64,000 nucleotides of DNA from Sphingomonas turrisvirgatae (GTDB lineage Bacteria; Pseudomonadota; Alphaproteobacteria; Sphingomonadales; Sphingomonadaceae), in NCBI RefSeq assembly GCF_001721295.1, contig NZ_MDDS01000035.1, positions 1-64,000 of the forward strand, given 5' to 3'. Below are positions 35,001-43,899 of the stretch, one piece after another. The position numbers and the translations under genes were made by a program. Below the pieces are notes generated by a model, which saw nothing but the letters and a program-made list of their open reading frames with translations, did not search any database and was not told the origin of the DNA. Within the stretch, counting starts at the first letter, position 1; each line of letters starts with the position of its first letter.

Positions 35001-35043
35001 ATATGAAGGGGTAACGTCCCCGTCATATCCCCGCCGGGATATG
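35001..35043. promoter_or_regulatory. Two overlapping inverted repeats upstream of the autotransporter
   Basis: CATATCCC-CGCC-GGGATATG (35024-35043) is a perfect 8-bp-arm palindrome. It overlaps ATATGAaGGGG-taacgt-CCCCgTCATAT (35001-35028), whose arms are perfect except for one A-G position. They share the ATAT half-site, so the two hairpins are mutually exclusive as RNA. They lie 65-107 bases upstream of the start codon. An operator with two half-sites or a leader RNA switch are both possible. Confidence 0.55.
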
Positions 35044-35155
35044 GACGATCTGCCGCCGCCGCCCCGTTGGCAGGCCGGGCTTGGAGCCGAACGGTGCGCG
35101 CCGGCTCGACGCGATGCAGGGCTGGCGGCGCCGGCGCCGACAGCTTGTCGCCAGG

Positions 35156-36817
35156 TCAGCGCGTGGCCGGCGACTCGCAGCGAAAGTTGCTTTCGGCCCC
35201 CGTCGAGCCGGTGCCGCGATAGACGGCGCGCTGCGGATGGGGGCAGAGCGGGCGCTGCATCTCGATCCGGCCGGGTTCTTCGCGCGAGAAGCGCGTGGCG
35301 ACGATGCGATCGGGCGCCTGGCCGCGCTCGGTCCAGTCGATCAGGGCAGAGAACAGGTCATGCCGCGCATCGTCCGATGGCGGGCGGGGCGGGATGCCCA
35401 GTGTCGCGTTGAACGCGTCTGGACCGGTGCCGCCACCGCAATGCATCATGCCGGGCGCCATGAACAGCCGCGCGCTTTGCGACAGCTTTGCCGCCCCGCC
35501 CAGCTGCGCGGCGTGGCGATCGAAGAAGTCGATCGACTGGCCCGGCGGCACGAGCGTGTCGGCAAGGCCGTGGAACACGATCAGCTTGCCCCCGCGCGCG
35601 GCAAAGGCCGCCAGGCTGCCGCGCGTCACATCGTTCACGATCGGACCCAATTGGGCATCGACGCGCGCCATGTCGCGCGCGAAGTCGAACCCGCGCCAGT
35701 CCCACTTCGCGCCGAACACCCATTTGAACAGCGCGCCGAACGGCGGCTGGTCCTGGATCGGGGTCTGGAGGAAGGACCAGCCAAAGATGTCGGGCATTTC
35801 GCTACCCGGCAGCCAGCCGTGGAACAGCGGCTTGCCGCGGCGGTCGGTCGGTCCCGAATAGAATGCGCGCGCCGTCTCGAGTTCGCTTTTGGTCAGGCAG
35901 CTGTCACTGGCCGTGCCCTTGCATTCCAGCACCTGCGGGTCGAACCGGCAGGCCATGGGGTCCGAGATGAAGCGGTCGCCGGCAAGGCCGTGGCCCTGTT
36001 TCCAGCAGCTCGCGATGGCGGCGCTGTTGAGCAGCTTGAGCTTGGCTTCCGACAGCAAGCGTCCGGGCGCGCGGTTGGCGGCGGCATAGTTCCACAGCAC
36101 CGCGGCATGGCCCCAGGTGCGGTTCATCACCGGCGCGCCGACCAGGATGCCGTCATAGTCCTCGGGGTAATAAAGCGCTTCGACCAGGCCCATCTGCCCG
36201 CCGGTCGAGCAACCGGTATAATAGGATTTGGCTGCGTCTTGCCCATAGAAGGCGCGAGTAATTGCCTTGCCAGTGACGGTCATGGCGTGCGCTGAAAGCC
36301 GTCCCCAGTCGCGCCACTTGCGCGGCTGGCCGATCAGTGCGTCGCCCTCCAGCGGGGTTGCGGGCGCGGTGCCGCCGTCGGTGGTCGCCGTGGCAAAGCC
36401 GCGCCGCAGCCCCTCCACCATCCCCGAATAACCAAGCGCGAACGTGCCAGCAAAGCCGCCGCTGCCATTGCCGTGGAACACGCCGGTCCAGCCCTGAATG
36501 GGCAGCCACAGTTCGACACCGACGTCCGACCCCGCTTCGGCGCGCACGCGGGCGACAACGCGGCAGAAGCTGCGGTGGCCGGGGACCGCGCCGGCGACGG
36601 TCGTCTCGCTAGGCTTGGCAGGCACCAGCGTCGCGCTGGCGATGCTGGTGTCCGGCAGCGTCAGCCCGGCCAGCGCGGCGCAGCGGGCGGCGACATCCTC
36701 GCCCGGCGTCTGCGCCTGGGCCATGCCGGGAACGGCGCAGCCAATGGCGCTTGCGGCCACGAGGGCAAGGCGGTGCTTGCGCTTCATCGTCATGGTCATC
36801 GCTCTTGATCCAGTCAT
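35156..36817 (-). CDS. Tannase/feruloyl esterase family hydrolase, secreted
   Basis: About 553 residues. The start at 36817 overlaps the MFS stop (ATGA), with an internal ATG at 36799 as alternative; both keep the signal peptide RLALVAASAIGCAVPGMAQA. The family's active-site segment YTGCSTGGQMGLVEALYYPEDYDG contains the nucleophilic Ser, VFHGLADTLVPPG the acid and APGMMHCGGGTG the His, with the CS-D-HC type cysteines seen in tannases and feruloyl esterases. Enzymes of this family cleave phenolic or hydroxy-acid esters, and also MHET-type terephthalate esters. It ends the minus-strand operon begun by the TonB receptor. Confidence 0.88.
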   Translation of the reverse strand: MTGSRAMTMTMKRKHRLALVAASAIGCAVPGMAQAQTPGEDVAARCAALAGLTLPDTSIASATLVPAKPSETTVAGAVPGHRSFCRVVARVRAEAGSDVGVELWLPIQGWTGVFHGNGSGGFAGTFALGYSGMVEGLRRGFATATTDGGTAPATPLEGDALIGQPRKWRDWGRLSAHAMTVTGKAITRAFYGQDAAKSYYTGCSTGGQMGLVEALYYPEDYDGILVGAPVMNRTWGHAAVLWNYAAANRAPGRLLSEAKLKLLNSAAIASCWKQGHGLAGDRFISDPMACRFDPQVLECKGTASDSCLTKSELETARAFYSGPTDRRGKPLFHGWLPGSEMPDIFGWSFLQTPIQDQPPFGALFKWVFGAKWDWRGFDFARDMARVDAQLGPIVNDVTRGSLAAFAARGGKLIVFHGLADTLVPPGQSIDFFDRHAAQLGGAAKLSQSARLFMAPGMMHCGGGTGPDAFNATLGIPPRPPSDDARHDLFSALIDWTERGQAPDRIVATRFSREEPGRIEMQRPLCPHPQRAVYRGTGSTGAESNFRCESPATR

Positions 36818-38112
36818 GCGACGCTCGCCGGGGCGGATCGCTTGATCAGCCGCGCGAGCCAGAGGAACAGCAGCGCCGCGATCAGGTACATCGGCGCCAG
36901 CGCGTAAAATGCCATCTGCAGCGAATGGTCGGGATAGTCCGCGCGGAAATAGTCGCTCGCCATGCCGACGAAGGTCGGACCCAGGCCAAGCCCGACCAGG
37001 TTCATCACCAGCAGCAGCAGCGCACCGGCGATGACGCGCGTGCCGGGCGCCACCTCGCCCTGCACGAACGTCACCGTCGCGGGCAGGAAGAACGAGTTGA
37101 GGAACAGCGGCACGAACAGCAGCGCCAGCCCGACCTCCCACCGATCGGCCGCGGCAAAGCCGAGGAAGAACGGCAGCGCGACCACCAGCGACAGCGCCGG
37201 GATGGTCGCATAGGCAGCCTTGTTCCGCACGGCGAAGCGGTCGATCAGCTTGCCCGAAGCAAAGATGCCAGTGCCCATGCCGAGCCCTACGGCCAGCGCA
37301 TACCAGACCGCGACCTCTTCCAGGGTCATGCCCTTCTCGCGCATCAGGAACAGCGTCGCGAAGTTGGAGAGGCCATAGGTGATGAAGTTGGCCGCCCCGC
37401 TGGCAAGCGCCGCGACGGCGAGCAGCTTATTGCCGAAAAAGTCGGCGATCGCCTGCCCCAAGCCTGGCTCCTTGCCGACCGGCACCTGGACCGGCGCCGG
37501 ATCGAAGCGCCCGCGCACGGGCTCTGGAACCATGAAATAGACCGCGACCGCGGTCACGACGCCGATCGCACCGACCGCGTAGAAGGGCACGCGCCAGTCA
37601 TAGGCGGCGGCAAGCGACGCCCCGAACGCGACGCCCAGCGCCGAGCCCAGCGGCGGACCGAGGTTGAAGATGCCCATCGCCGTCCCGCGCTGCTCACGCG
37701 GGAAGGTGTCCGAGATGATCGCATAGGATGGCGGCACGCCCCCAGCCTCGCCGACGCCGACCGCCATGCGCGCGGCGACGAGCTGGCCATAATTCCCCGC
37801 CAGCCCGCACGCGACGGTCGCCCCGCTCCACAGCCCACAGGCGAGCGACAGGATTTTCACGCGATTGGTGCGGTCGGCCAGCCAGCCCACGGGAATCGCG
37901 ATGAAGCAATAGAACAGCGCGAAATAGAAGCCGGTGACATAGCCAAGCTGCCCATCGGTAATCTGCAGGCCATCCTGGATCGGCTTCGCCAGGATCGAGA
38001 CCAGCTGGCGGTCGAGGAAGTTGAGCACATAGACGAAACACAGCATGCCGAGCACGAAGCCGCGGCTGGCGCCGGCGGTGCCGCTCGGCGGCGGCGCATG
38101 AGTGACTGCCAT
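36814..38112 (-). CDS. MFS transporter, spinster/aromatic-acid-like
   Basis: 432 residues with about 12 hydrophobic helices. The loop 2-3 MFS motif is readable in VGWLADRTNRVKILSLACGLW, and VGVGEAGGVPPSYAIISDTFP is typical of the spinster-like/HPP branch. It likely imports or exports a small organic acid with protons or sodium. It overlaps the tannase-like gene by four bases, and ends five bases upstream of the 3-hydroxyacyl-CoA dehydrogenase gene, so the genes are one transcription unit. The cargo is therefore probably the esterase product or a related acid. Confidence 0.85.
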   Translation of the reverse strand: MAVTHAPPPSGTAGASRGFVLGMLCFVYVLNFLDRQLVSILAKPIQDGLQITDGQLGYVTGFYFALFYCFIAIPVGWLADRTNRVKILSLACGLWSGATVACGLAGNYGQLVAARMAVGVGEAGGVPPSYAIISDTFPREQRGTAMGIFNLGPPLGSALGVAFGASLAAAYDWRVPFYAVGAIGVVTAVAVYFMVPEPVRGRFDPAPVQVPVGKEPGLGQAIADFFGNKLLAVAALASGAANFITYGLSNFATLFLMREKGMTLEEVAVWYALAVGLGMGTGIFASGKLIDRFAVRNKAAYATIPALSLVVALPFFLGFAAADRWEVGLALLFVPLFLNSFFLPATVTFVQGEVAPGTRVIAGALLLLVMNLVGLGLGPTFVGMASDYFRADYPDHSLQMAFYALAPMYLIAALLFLWLARLIKRSAPASVA

Positions 38113-38117
38113 CGCCG

Positions 38118-38984
38118 TTACATCCTCTCTTGCTGGTTTTCGTTGGCTGCGATCCAGCCCGGCCGCCCCTTGCCCCCGCCCAGCCCCGCCGCGACGCGCT
38201 GCTTGAGCAAGGCGGGCGGGCGGAAGCGTTCGCCATAGGCATCGTGCAGGATTTGCTGCACCTTAAGGCACAGATCGGACGTGACGACATCCATCATCGC
38301 GAACGGTCCAATCGGATGACCCAGGCCAAGGCGACACGCGGTGTCGAGGTCGGCCGGCGTGGCGACCCCCTCTTCCACCAGCTTCACCGCCTCGATCAGC
38401 AGGGCGTGGAGCATCCGGTTCACCGCAAAGCCGGCGACGTCCTTGATGACGATCGCCTGTTTGCCAAGGTCCTGCAGCAACGCCGTGACCGTATCGACCA
38501 CCGCCGCATCCGTGGCGAAGCCGGGGATGATCTCCACCAGCTTCATCCGCGATACCGGCGAGAAATAATGCGTGCCCAGAAATCGTCCGCGGCGGTCGGG
38601 CGACAGATACGACGCGAGCGTCGAGACCGGCAGGGTCGAGGTATTGGTGGCGAGGATGCAGTCCGGCCGGCAAAGCTGGTCGAGCGCGCGCAGCACATCG
38701 CCCTTCACGTCGAGTGCCTCGTACACCGCCTCGGTCACCATGGCGCAATCGGCCAGCGCGCCCAGATCGACGACCGGCACAATGCGCCCCAGCGCCGCGT
38801 CAGCCGCCTTCGCCGTATAGAATTTCCGTGCCACGCCCTTGTCGAGCACGCCGCGCAGCCGGCCGATCGCCCGCTCCAGCGCGTCGGCACTGGCATCGTG
38901 CAGCAGGACCTCGTGTCCCGCCAGTGCGAACACCAGCGCGATCTCGGCGCCCATCAGGCCGGCACCGACGACCCCGACCTTCAC
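38118..38984 (-). CDS. 3-hydroxyacyl-CoA dehydrogenase (3-hydroxybutyryl-CoA dehydrogenase-like)
   Basis: 288 residues starting at GTG 38984, which has GGAG seven bases upstream and overlaps the upstream gene's stop (GTGA). The longer frame adds an unrelated N-terminus. The Rossmann motif VGVVGAGLMGAEIALVFALAGH is at the N-terminus. TNTSTLPVST, FLGTHYFSPVSRMKLVEIIP (catalytic His) and KDVAGFAVNRMLHALLIEAVKLVEEG are diagnostic. It oxidises a 3-hydroxyacyl-CoA with NAD. Beside acetoacetyl-CoA synthetase it would link 3-hydroxybutyryl-CoA and acetoacetyl-CoA, but the exact substrate is inferred. Confidence 0.9.
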   Translation of the reverse strand: MKVGVVGAGLMGAEIALVFALAGHEVLLHDASADALERAIGRLRGVLDKGVARKFYTAKAADAALGRIVPVVDLGALADCAMVTEAVYEALDVKGDVLRALDQLCRPDCILATNTSTLPVSTLASYLSPDRRGRFLGTHYFSPVSRMKLVEIIPGFATDAAVVDTVTALLQDLGKQAIVIKDVAGFAVNRMLHALLIEAVKLVEEGVATPADLDTACRLGLGHPIGPFAMMDVVTSDLCLKVQQILHDAYGERFRPPALLKQRVAAGLGGGKGRPGWIAANENQQERM

Positions 38985-41017
38985 GATCGGTCTCCGGCGA
39001 CCTGGTCCTGCCGCCATTGCGCCGCCTGTTCGATATACCAGGGCAGGATCTCGGGCGTGGCAGTTGCGTCCGCGCTGACGACCTTGGCAACCGGCCATCC
39101 GGCGAACAATCGCTTGATCGGCAGTTCCTGCTTCTTGCCCGACAGCGTGCGCGGAATACCCGGCGCGGCGATCAGCCGGTCCGGGACGAAGCGCGGCGAC
39201 AGGCTGGTGCGGATCGCGCCGGCAATCGCGGCCTCCATCGCGGCGTCGAGCGCCGCGCCGTTCGCAGGCACCACGAACAGGACGAGCTGACTCTCGCCCT
39301 CCCCGGCCTCGACATCGATGACCATCGTATCGGCGACCTGCGGCAGGCGCTCGACTGCGGCATAGATTTCGGCGGTTCCCATGCGAACGCCGTGGCGGTT
39401 GATCGTGGCATCGCTGCGGCCAGAGATCGTGCAGCTGCCATCGTCGCCGATCGTCAGCCAGTCACCGTGCCGCCACACCCCGGCCCACTGCGCGAAGTAG
39501 GAGTCGTGATAGCGTGCGCCGTCCTCATCGCCCCAGAAATAGAGCGGCATGCTGGGGAAGGGTCGCGTGCAGACCAGTTCGCCAACTTCGCCGCCGATCG
39601 GCCGGCCCTGCTCGTCCCACGCCTCGATCGCCGCGCCGAGATGGCGGCATTGCAGCCGCCCGGGCGTGTCGGGCAGTTCGGGATTGCCCGCCATGAACGC
39701 AGCGGCGATCTCGGTCCCGCCGCTCACATTGCACCACCAGATATCGGGCCGGCCGAGCGCGGCGAACTGTGCCGTGCCCCAGCGCTGCACGTCGGGCGGC
39801 AGCGGCGACCCGGTACTGCCGAGCGCGCGAATGCGTTCGAGTCCGGGGATGGCGGCAACGTCCACGCCGGCCTTGCGACAGCTGGTGAAGAACGCCGCGC
39901 CGGCGCCGAACCAGGTCACCCCCGCGCGCGCGGCAAAGTCCCACAGCCGAGTCCAGTCCGGATCGGTCTTGCTCCCACTCGGCGATCCGTCGAACAGACA
40001 GATGGTCGTGCCGCTCAGCAGCGCGCCGACCTGGATGTTCCACATTACCCAGCCACTGGCGCTGTACCAGTGAAAGCGATCGCCAAAGGTGTTGGCGGCA
40101 TAGCTTGGCCCAAGGTCGAAATGCATGCGCCCGGCCGCGGTCGCGACGATGACGCCGCCATGCCCATGTACGATCGCTTTCGGCAGGCCCGTCGTGCCAC
40201 TCGAATAGAGAATCCAGAGCGGATGGTCGAAGGGCAGCCATTCAGGCTCGAAGGCGGCGATCGCCGGATCGTCACGGGCGATGGTCGCCGCGAAATCGAC
40301 CGTATCGGCGACGGACTCGGTAGCGCGGCCGGACTGAAGCAGGAACAGCGTTTCGATGCAGGGCAGCGCGCGGCGCAGTTCGGCCACCGCGCCGCTGCGG
40401 TCGAGCGGCTTGCCGGCATAAAAGACGCCGTCGACGGCGATCAGCGCCTTGGGCTGAGTTTGCTGCCAGCGGTCCAGCACGGCGTTGGTGCCCATGTCCG
40501 GTGAACACAGCGTCCAGATCGCGCCCAGGCTGGCGCAGGCGAGGAGGCCGACCACCGCGGCCGGGATGTTGGGGAGGTACGCGGCAACGCGGTCGCCCGG
40601 TTCGATCCCGCGTTCCCGCAGCGCGATCGCGAGCGCCGCCGCCTGTCGCCGCAGTTCGGCCCAACTGATGGTGACACTGCCGCCGCGCTCGTCCAGCGCG
40701 ACGATCGCGGGCTGGCCCGCCGCGTCGGCCGCTGCTGCATGGCGAAAGACATGCCGCGCGTAACTCACCTTCGCCCCGGCGAACCAGCGGGCGCCGGGCA
40801 TTGCATCATCGACAAGCACCGTCGAAAACGGCGTCGGCGTCTCGATGCCGTCATAATCCCAGATGCTGCGCCAGAAACCGTCAAGGTCGTGGACCGACCA
40901 GCGATACAGGTCGGCATAGCTGGCAAAATCCAGGCCGCGCGTGCGCTTCAGCCAGTCGGTATACAGCCGGATCTGGGGGATCGGGGTCGAACTTGCGCGG
41001 GCAACGGCACCGGTCAT
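38981..41017 (-). CDS. Acetoacetyl-CoA synthetase
   Basis: 678 residues from ATG 41017 (a TTG lies one codon upstream). The ACAS N-terminal domain with WRSIWDYDGI and ARWFAGAKVSYARHVF is at ~50-90. The AMP-binding core has WILYSSGTTGLPKAIVHGHG, and FGAGAAFFTSCRKAG and GGTEIAAAFM are typical of acetoacetyl-CoA synthetases. GRSDATINRHGVRMGTAEIY precedes the catalytic lysine near ...GKKQELPIKRLFAG. It activates acetoacetate, or a similar short beta-keto acid, with ATP and CoA. It is in the operon with 3-hydroxyacyl-CoA dehydrogenase. Confidence 0.9.
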   Translation of the reverse strand: MTGAVARASSTPIPQIRLYTDWLKRTRGLDFASYADLYRWSVHDLDGFWRSIWDYDGIETPTPFSTVLVDDAMPGARWFAGAKVSYARHVFRHAAAADAAGQPAIVALDERGGSVTISWAELRRQAAALAIALRERGIEPGDRVAAYLPNIPAAVVGLLACASLGAIWTLCSPDMGTNAVLDRWQQTQPKALIAVDGVFYAGKPLDRSGAVAELRRALPCIETLFLLQSGRATESVADTVDFAATIARDDPAIAAFEPEWLPFDHPLWILYSSGTTGLPKAIVHGHGGVIVATAAGRMHFDLGPSYAANTFGDRFHWYSASGWVMWNIQVGALLSGTTICLFDGSPSGSKTDPDWTRLWDFAARAGVTWFGAGAAFFTSCRKAGVDVAAIPGLERIRALGSTGSPLPPDVQRWGTAQFAALGRPDIWWCNVSGGTEIAAAFMAGNPELPDTPGRLQCRHLGAAIEAWDEQGRPIGGEVGELVCTRPFPSMPLYFWGDEDGARYHDSYFAQWAGVWRHGDWLTIGDDGSCTISGRSDATINRHGVRMGTAEIYAAVERLPQVADTMVIDVEAGEGESQLVLFVVPANGAALDAAMEAAIAGAIRTSLSPRFVPDRLIAAPGIPRTLSGKKQELPIKRLFAGWPVAKVVSADATATPEILPWYIEQAAQWRQDQVAGDRS

Positions 41018-41052
41018 CAAAGTGGAAACCTTGTTCGTTATCGGTCATCGGC

Positions 41053-41094
41053 CGCGAGCCGGCGGCGCTCGGCAAAGGACGCCGCCGGCTCGCG
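41053..41094 (-). terminator. Strong hairpin between TonB receptor and acetoacetyl-CoA synthetase genes
   Basis: CGCGAGCCGGCGGC at 41053-41066 and GCCGCCGGCTCGCG at 41081-41094 give a perfect 14-bp stem with a 14-base loop. There is no U-run. Placed between the receptor gene and the enzymes, it could partly terminate or set an mRNA processing point, reducing enzyme expression relative to the receptor. Confidence 0.5.
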
Positions 41095-41095
41095 T

Positions 41096-43744
41096 TCAGA
41101 AGGACGTGCGCAGGCTCATCGCGGCATAGCGGCCGATCGGGTTGTAGGCGCCGCCGATCCCATCCGTGCCCGGGAAGAAGGGCGGCGTGGCGTCGAACAG
41201 GTCGTTCACCTGCAACCCGAGCTCCAGCCCCTTGGCAAAGGCCAGATCAGGCAGCCGCACGGTCAGGCGCAGGTCGACGGTCGTATAGCCCTTCGCCTCG
41301 TACAGGGCCGATCCGGTCGGAGTCGCATAGGATGCTGTGACCCCGCTGCGATGATTGACGAAGTTCACGAAGGTCACCGGCCCCGCCGTGACGCCAAGCG
41401 TGGTACGCAGCGTCCTGCGCGGAATGCCCGCGTCGAGCGAGTTGCTCACCGCGGAGGTCGGGGACAGCTGGTTGCGGTAGTTCAGGATATAATTGCCCGC
41501 GACACCGCCAAAGACGGTCCCGAACGCGGCCGTGTGGCGATAGCGTACGTCGAAGTCGAGGCCGTTGGTCTCCCGCACGCCGAAATTGCCCTGACGCAGG
41601 TCGAGAATGTTGCCGATCGCCGGCACCGCGGCAAAGGTATAGTAGAAGGGCACGGTGTTCGCGATCGCCGCACTCACCTGCGCCGCGCCCGGGTCGCGGA
41701 TCACCCGCGAGGCGAAGGTCGGATCGCTGAACAACAGCGCGCCCAGCCCGGACGGCGTGCCGATCACGTTGTCGTAATGGATGTCGTAGAAGGTGACGCT
41801 TGCCGTCAGGTTCGGCACCGCCTTGGGACGAAGGTCGATCCCCGCCGACCAGGTGCGCGCGGTTTCCGGCGTCAGGTCCAGATTGCCGCCGTACAGCAGA
41901 ATGGTGTTGACCTGCGCCGCGCCGCGCACGGGATCGCGCGCGCCGAATGCATCGACCAGCGCGGCCGCCGAGTAATAGGAGCCGACCGTCGACCCCAGGT
42001 CGCGCAGCCCCGGCGCACGGAACGAACGGCCATAGCTGCCGCGCAGATTGACCCCTTCGATCGGCTCCCAGGTCAGGCCGATCTTCGGATTGCTGGTCGA
42101 TCCGAAGTCGCTGTAGTGATCGTAGCGTCCGGAGAGCGAGAGCGCGAGGCTGTACGCACCCGGGGTTGCGTTGTCGGCACCGAAGATCGGCACGAACAGT
42201 TCGCCATAGATCGACTGGACGTCGCGCTTGAGATCCTCGGGGAAGCCGACCCCGCCGCTCTGGCCGCGCTGGCGATAAGTTTCGCGCCGATACTCTGCGC
42301 CGACCGCGATCTTCAGCTCGCCGCCGGGCAGTTGCGCGAGCGGCCCGTCGACCTTGACCGCGCCGATGCGCGTGCGTTGCCGGTTGTCGAAGGTCGTCGG
42401 GTTGTCGAGGATCGCCGCGACCACCGCCGGGCTGGTGTTGTAGCCGAACGGATCGAGCGCGGTCGCCGTGGTCGTGCCGGCGGCAGCGGCGGTCAGCGCA
42501 GTGCTGTTGATCCCGGGCTGGAACGTGTCGTTGCGCGAGAAATTGAACGAGCCGAAGGCCGTGGCCTGGAAGCCGCCCGGCAACTCGATGTCGATGCCCG
42601 CCGTCGCGTTGCCGCTGCGCACGCGGAAGGTCTGGTCGAAATGATCCGCGCCGACCAGCCGGTCGGGCCGGAAATCGAAATAGCCGAAGAGCGAACCCGT
42701 GCCCGGCGGCGCGCGGAAGAACGGGTTGGCAGCGGTAATCAGGACGAAGGTTTGCCCCGGCAGCGCTGCCTGAACCACGTCGCGCCGATCGGAATAGAGG
42801 AAGTCCGCCCACACCGTGACCTTGTCGGACACCGCCTGCCGCGCCGTCGCGAACACGCTGTGCGTGCGGTTCTGCGGCAGCAGGTCGACCGGACCGCGCG
42901 GATCGCAGGTATTGAGACCCGGCGCCAGGCCGGGCGCGGCATAGATCGTGCCGGCGAATAGATTGACATTTGCGTCGGGGCAGACCGCCGACCGCGTGTC
43001 GATGCCGCCCACCGACCGGAAATCGAGCGAGCGATAGCTGCGGTCGGCTCCCGTGATGTTGCTGTTGTCCTGATATTGATAGGCGATCAGGAACGACCCG
43101 CCGCTCCAGTCCTGGCCGAAGACCGCGCCCGCGTTGAACGCATTATAATCGTCCGCGATGCCATAGCGGACGATTGCCTCGAGCCCCTTCACGCGCTTGC
43201 GGGTGATGAAGTTGACGACCCCCGCAACCGCTTCCGACCCATAGATCGCCGAAGCGCCGTCGGCGACGATCTCGACTCGCTCGATCGCCAGTTCGGGGAT
43301 GAAGGGATAATCCGGGTTCGTCTGCTGCGTGCTGCCGGAAATCAGGCGATGGCCGTTCATCAGCGGCAGCGTCGCGGCGGTCGGCAGGCCGCGCAGGCCT
43401 GGCGCGAAGGATCCCAGGCCGCCGTTGCTGACCCGCGGGGCGGTGTTGAAGCTGTTGAGTTGGGGCACGGTCGCCAGCAGCTCGGGCGTGCTGGCCGCGC
43501 CGATCAGCTTGGCGTCCTCGCGCGATACGCTGATGAGGTCGGATCCAGTGGGCGGAATGCCGCGGATGCTCGAACCGGTCACGACGATTTCGCTCGATGC
43601 TTCGATGCCCTCGTCCGCTGCCGGATTGGCTGCATCGGCGCTTTGGGCATGGGCCGCCATCGGCAGGGACAGCAACGCTGCGGCAAGCGCCGATCGGCAA
43701 AGCAGCTGTGCCCGCTGGCGCTGACGCATGGTTCGGATCAGCAT
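41096..43744 (-). CDS. TonB-dependent outer membrane receptor
   Basis: 882 residues from ATG 43744; a TTG three codons earlier also has an AGGAGG nearby. The signal peptide ends LPMAAHAQ. The TonB-box/plug region is EIVVTGSSIRGIPPTGSDLIS, with VEIVADGASAIYGSEAVAGVVNFITR. The barrel's last strand ends MSLRTSF with terminal Phe. The plug type (PLMNGHRLI, IPELAIERVEIV) is typical of sphingomonad receptors for sugars, peptides or aromatics. It heads the operon with the acetoacetyl-CoA synthetase, dehydrogenase, transporter and tannase-like esterase, so it likely imports their ester substrate. Confidence 0.92.
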   Translation of the reverse strand: MLIRTMRQRQRAQLLCRSALAAALLSLPMAAHAQSADAANPAADEGIEASSEIVVTGSSIRGIPPTGSDLISVSREDAKLIGAASTPELLATVPQLNSFNTAPRVSNGGLGSFAPGLRGLPTAATLPLMNGHRLISGSTQQTNPDYPFIPELAIERVEIVADGASAIYGSEAVAGVVNFITRKRVKGLEAIVRYGIADDYNAFNAGAVFGQDWSGGSFLIAYQYQDNSNITGADRSYRSLDFRSVGGIDTRSAVCPDANVNLFAGTIYAAPGLAPGLNTCDPRGPVDLLPQNRTHSVFATARQAVSDKVTVWADFLYSDRRDVVQAALPGQTFVLITAANPFFRAPPGTGSLFGYFDFRPDRLVGADHFDQTFRVRSGNATAGIDIELPGGFQATAFGSFNFSRNDTFQPGINSTALTAAAAGTTTATALDPFGYNTSPAVVAAILDNPTTFDNRQRTRIGAVKVDGPLAQLPGGELKIAVGAEYRRETYRQRGQSGGVGFPEDLKRDVQSIYGELFVPIFGADNATPGAYSLALSLSGRYDHYSDFGSTSNPKIGLTWEPIEGVNLRGSYGRSFRAPGLRDLGSTVGSYYSAAALVDAFGARDPVRGAAQVNTILLYGGNLDLTPETARTWSAGIDLRPKAVPNLTASVTFYDIHYDNVIGTPSGLGALLFSDPTFASRVIRDPGAAQVSAAIANTVPFYYTFAAVPAIGNILDLRQGNFGVRETNGLDFDVRYRHTAAFGTVFGGVAGNYILNYRNQLSPTSAVSNSLDAGIPRRTLRTTLGVTAGPVTFVNFVNHRSGVTASYATPTGSALYEAKGYTTVDLRLTVRLPDLAFAKGLELGLQVNDLFDATPPFFPGTDGIGGAYNPIGRYAAMSLRTSF

Positions 43745-43852
43745 GGTCTTCAACCCCTCCTCCTGTGGTTCATCGCGGCTATTCCGCCGCCGGACTGCGC
43801 CGACTTGATGCCCTGCTTATGCTCTGCCACATGGGCTGATAAGTGCATTTGG

Positions 43853-43878
43853 GGACATCGCTATGTCCTTGGCGGACA
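43853..43878. promoter_or_regulatory. Three GGACA half-sites in the divergent TonB receptor / AraC promoter
   Basis: GGACAT-cgct-ATGTCC (43853-43868) is a perfect inverted repeat and is followed, after ttggc, by GGACA (43874-43878), which also pairs with the TGTCC before it. The cluster lies 22 bases upstream of the AraC-type regulator start and in the 155-base space between the two genes. It is a candidate operator, possibly for that regulator. Confidence 0.5.
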
Positions 43879-43899
43879 CAGCGATCGGGACGGGGACTG

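Noticed and set aside
40739..42961. Plus-strand 740-codon open frame opposite the synthetase and TonB receptor genes
   Set aside because: It spans two well-supported genes on the other strand and has no domain signature.
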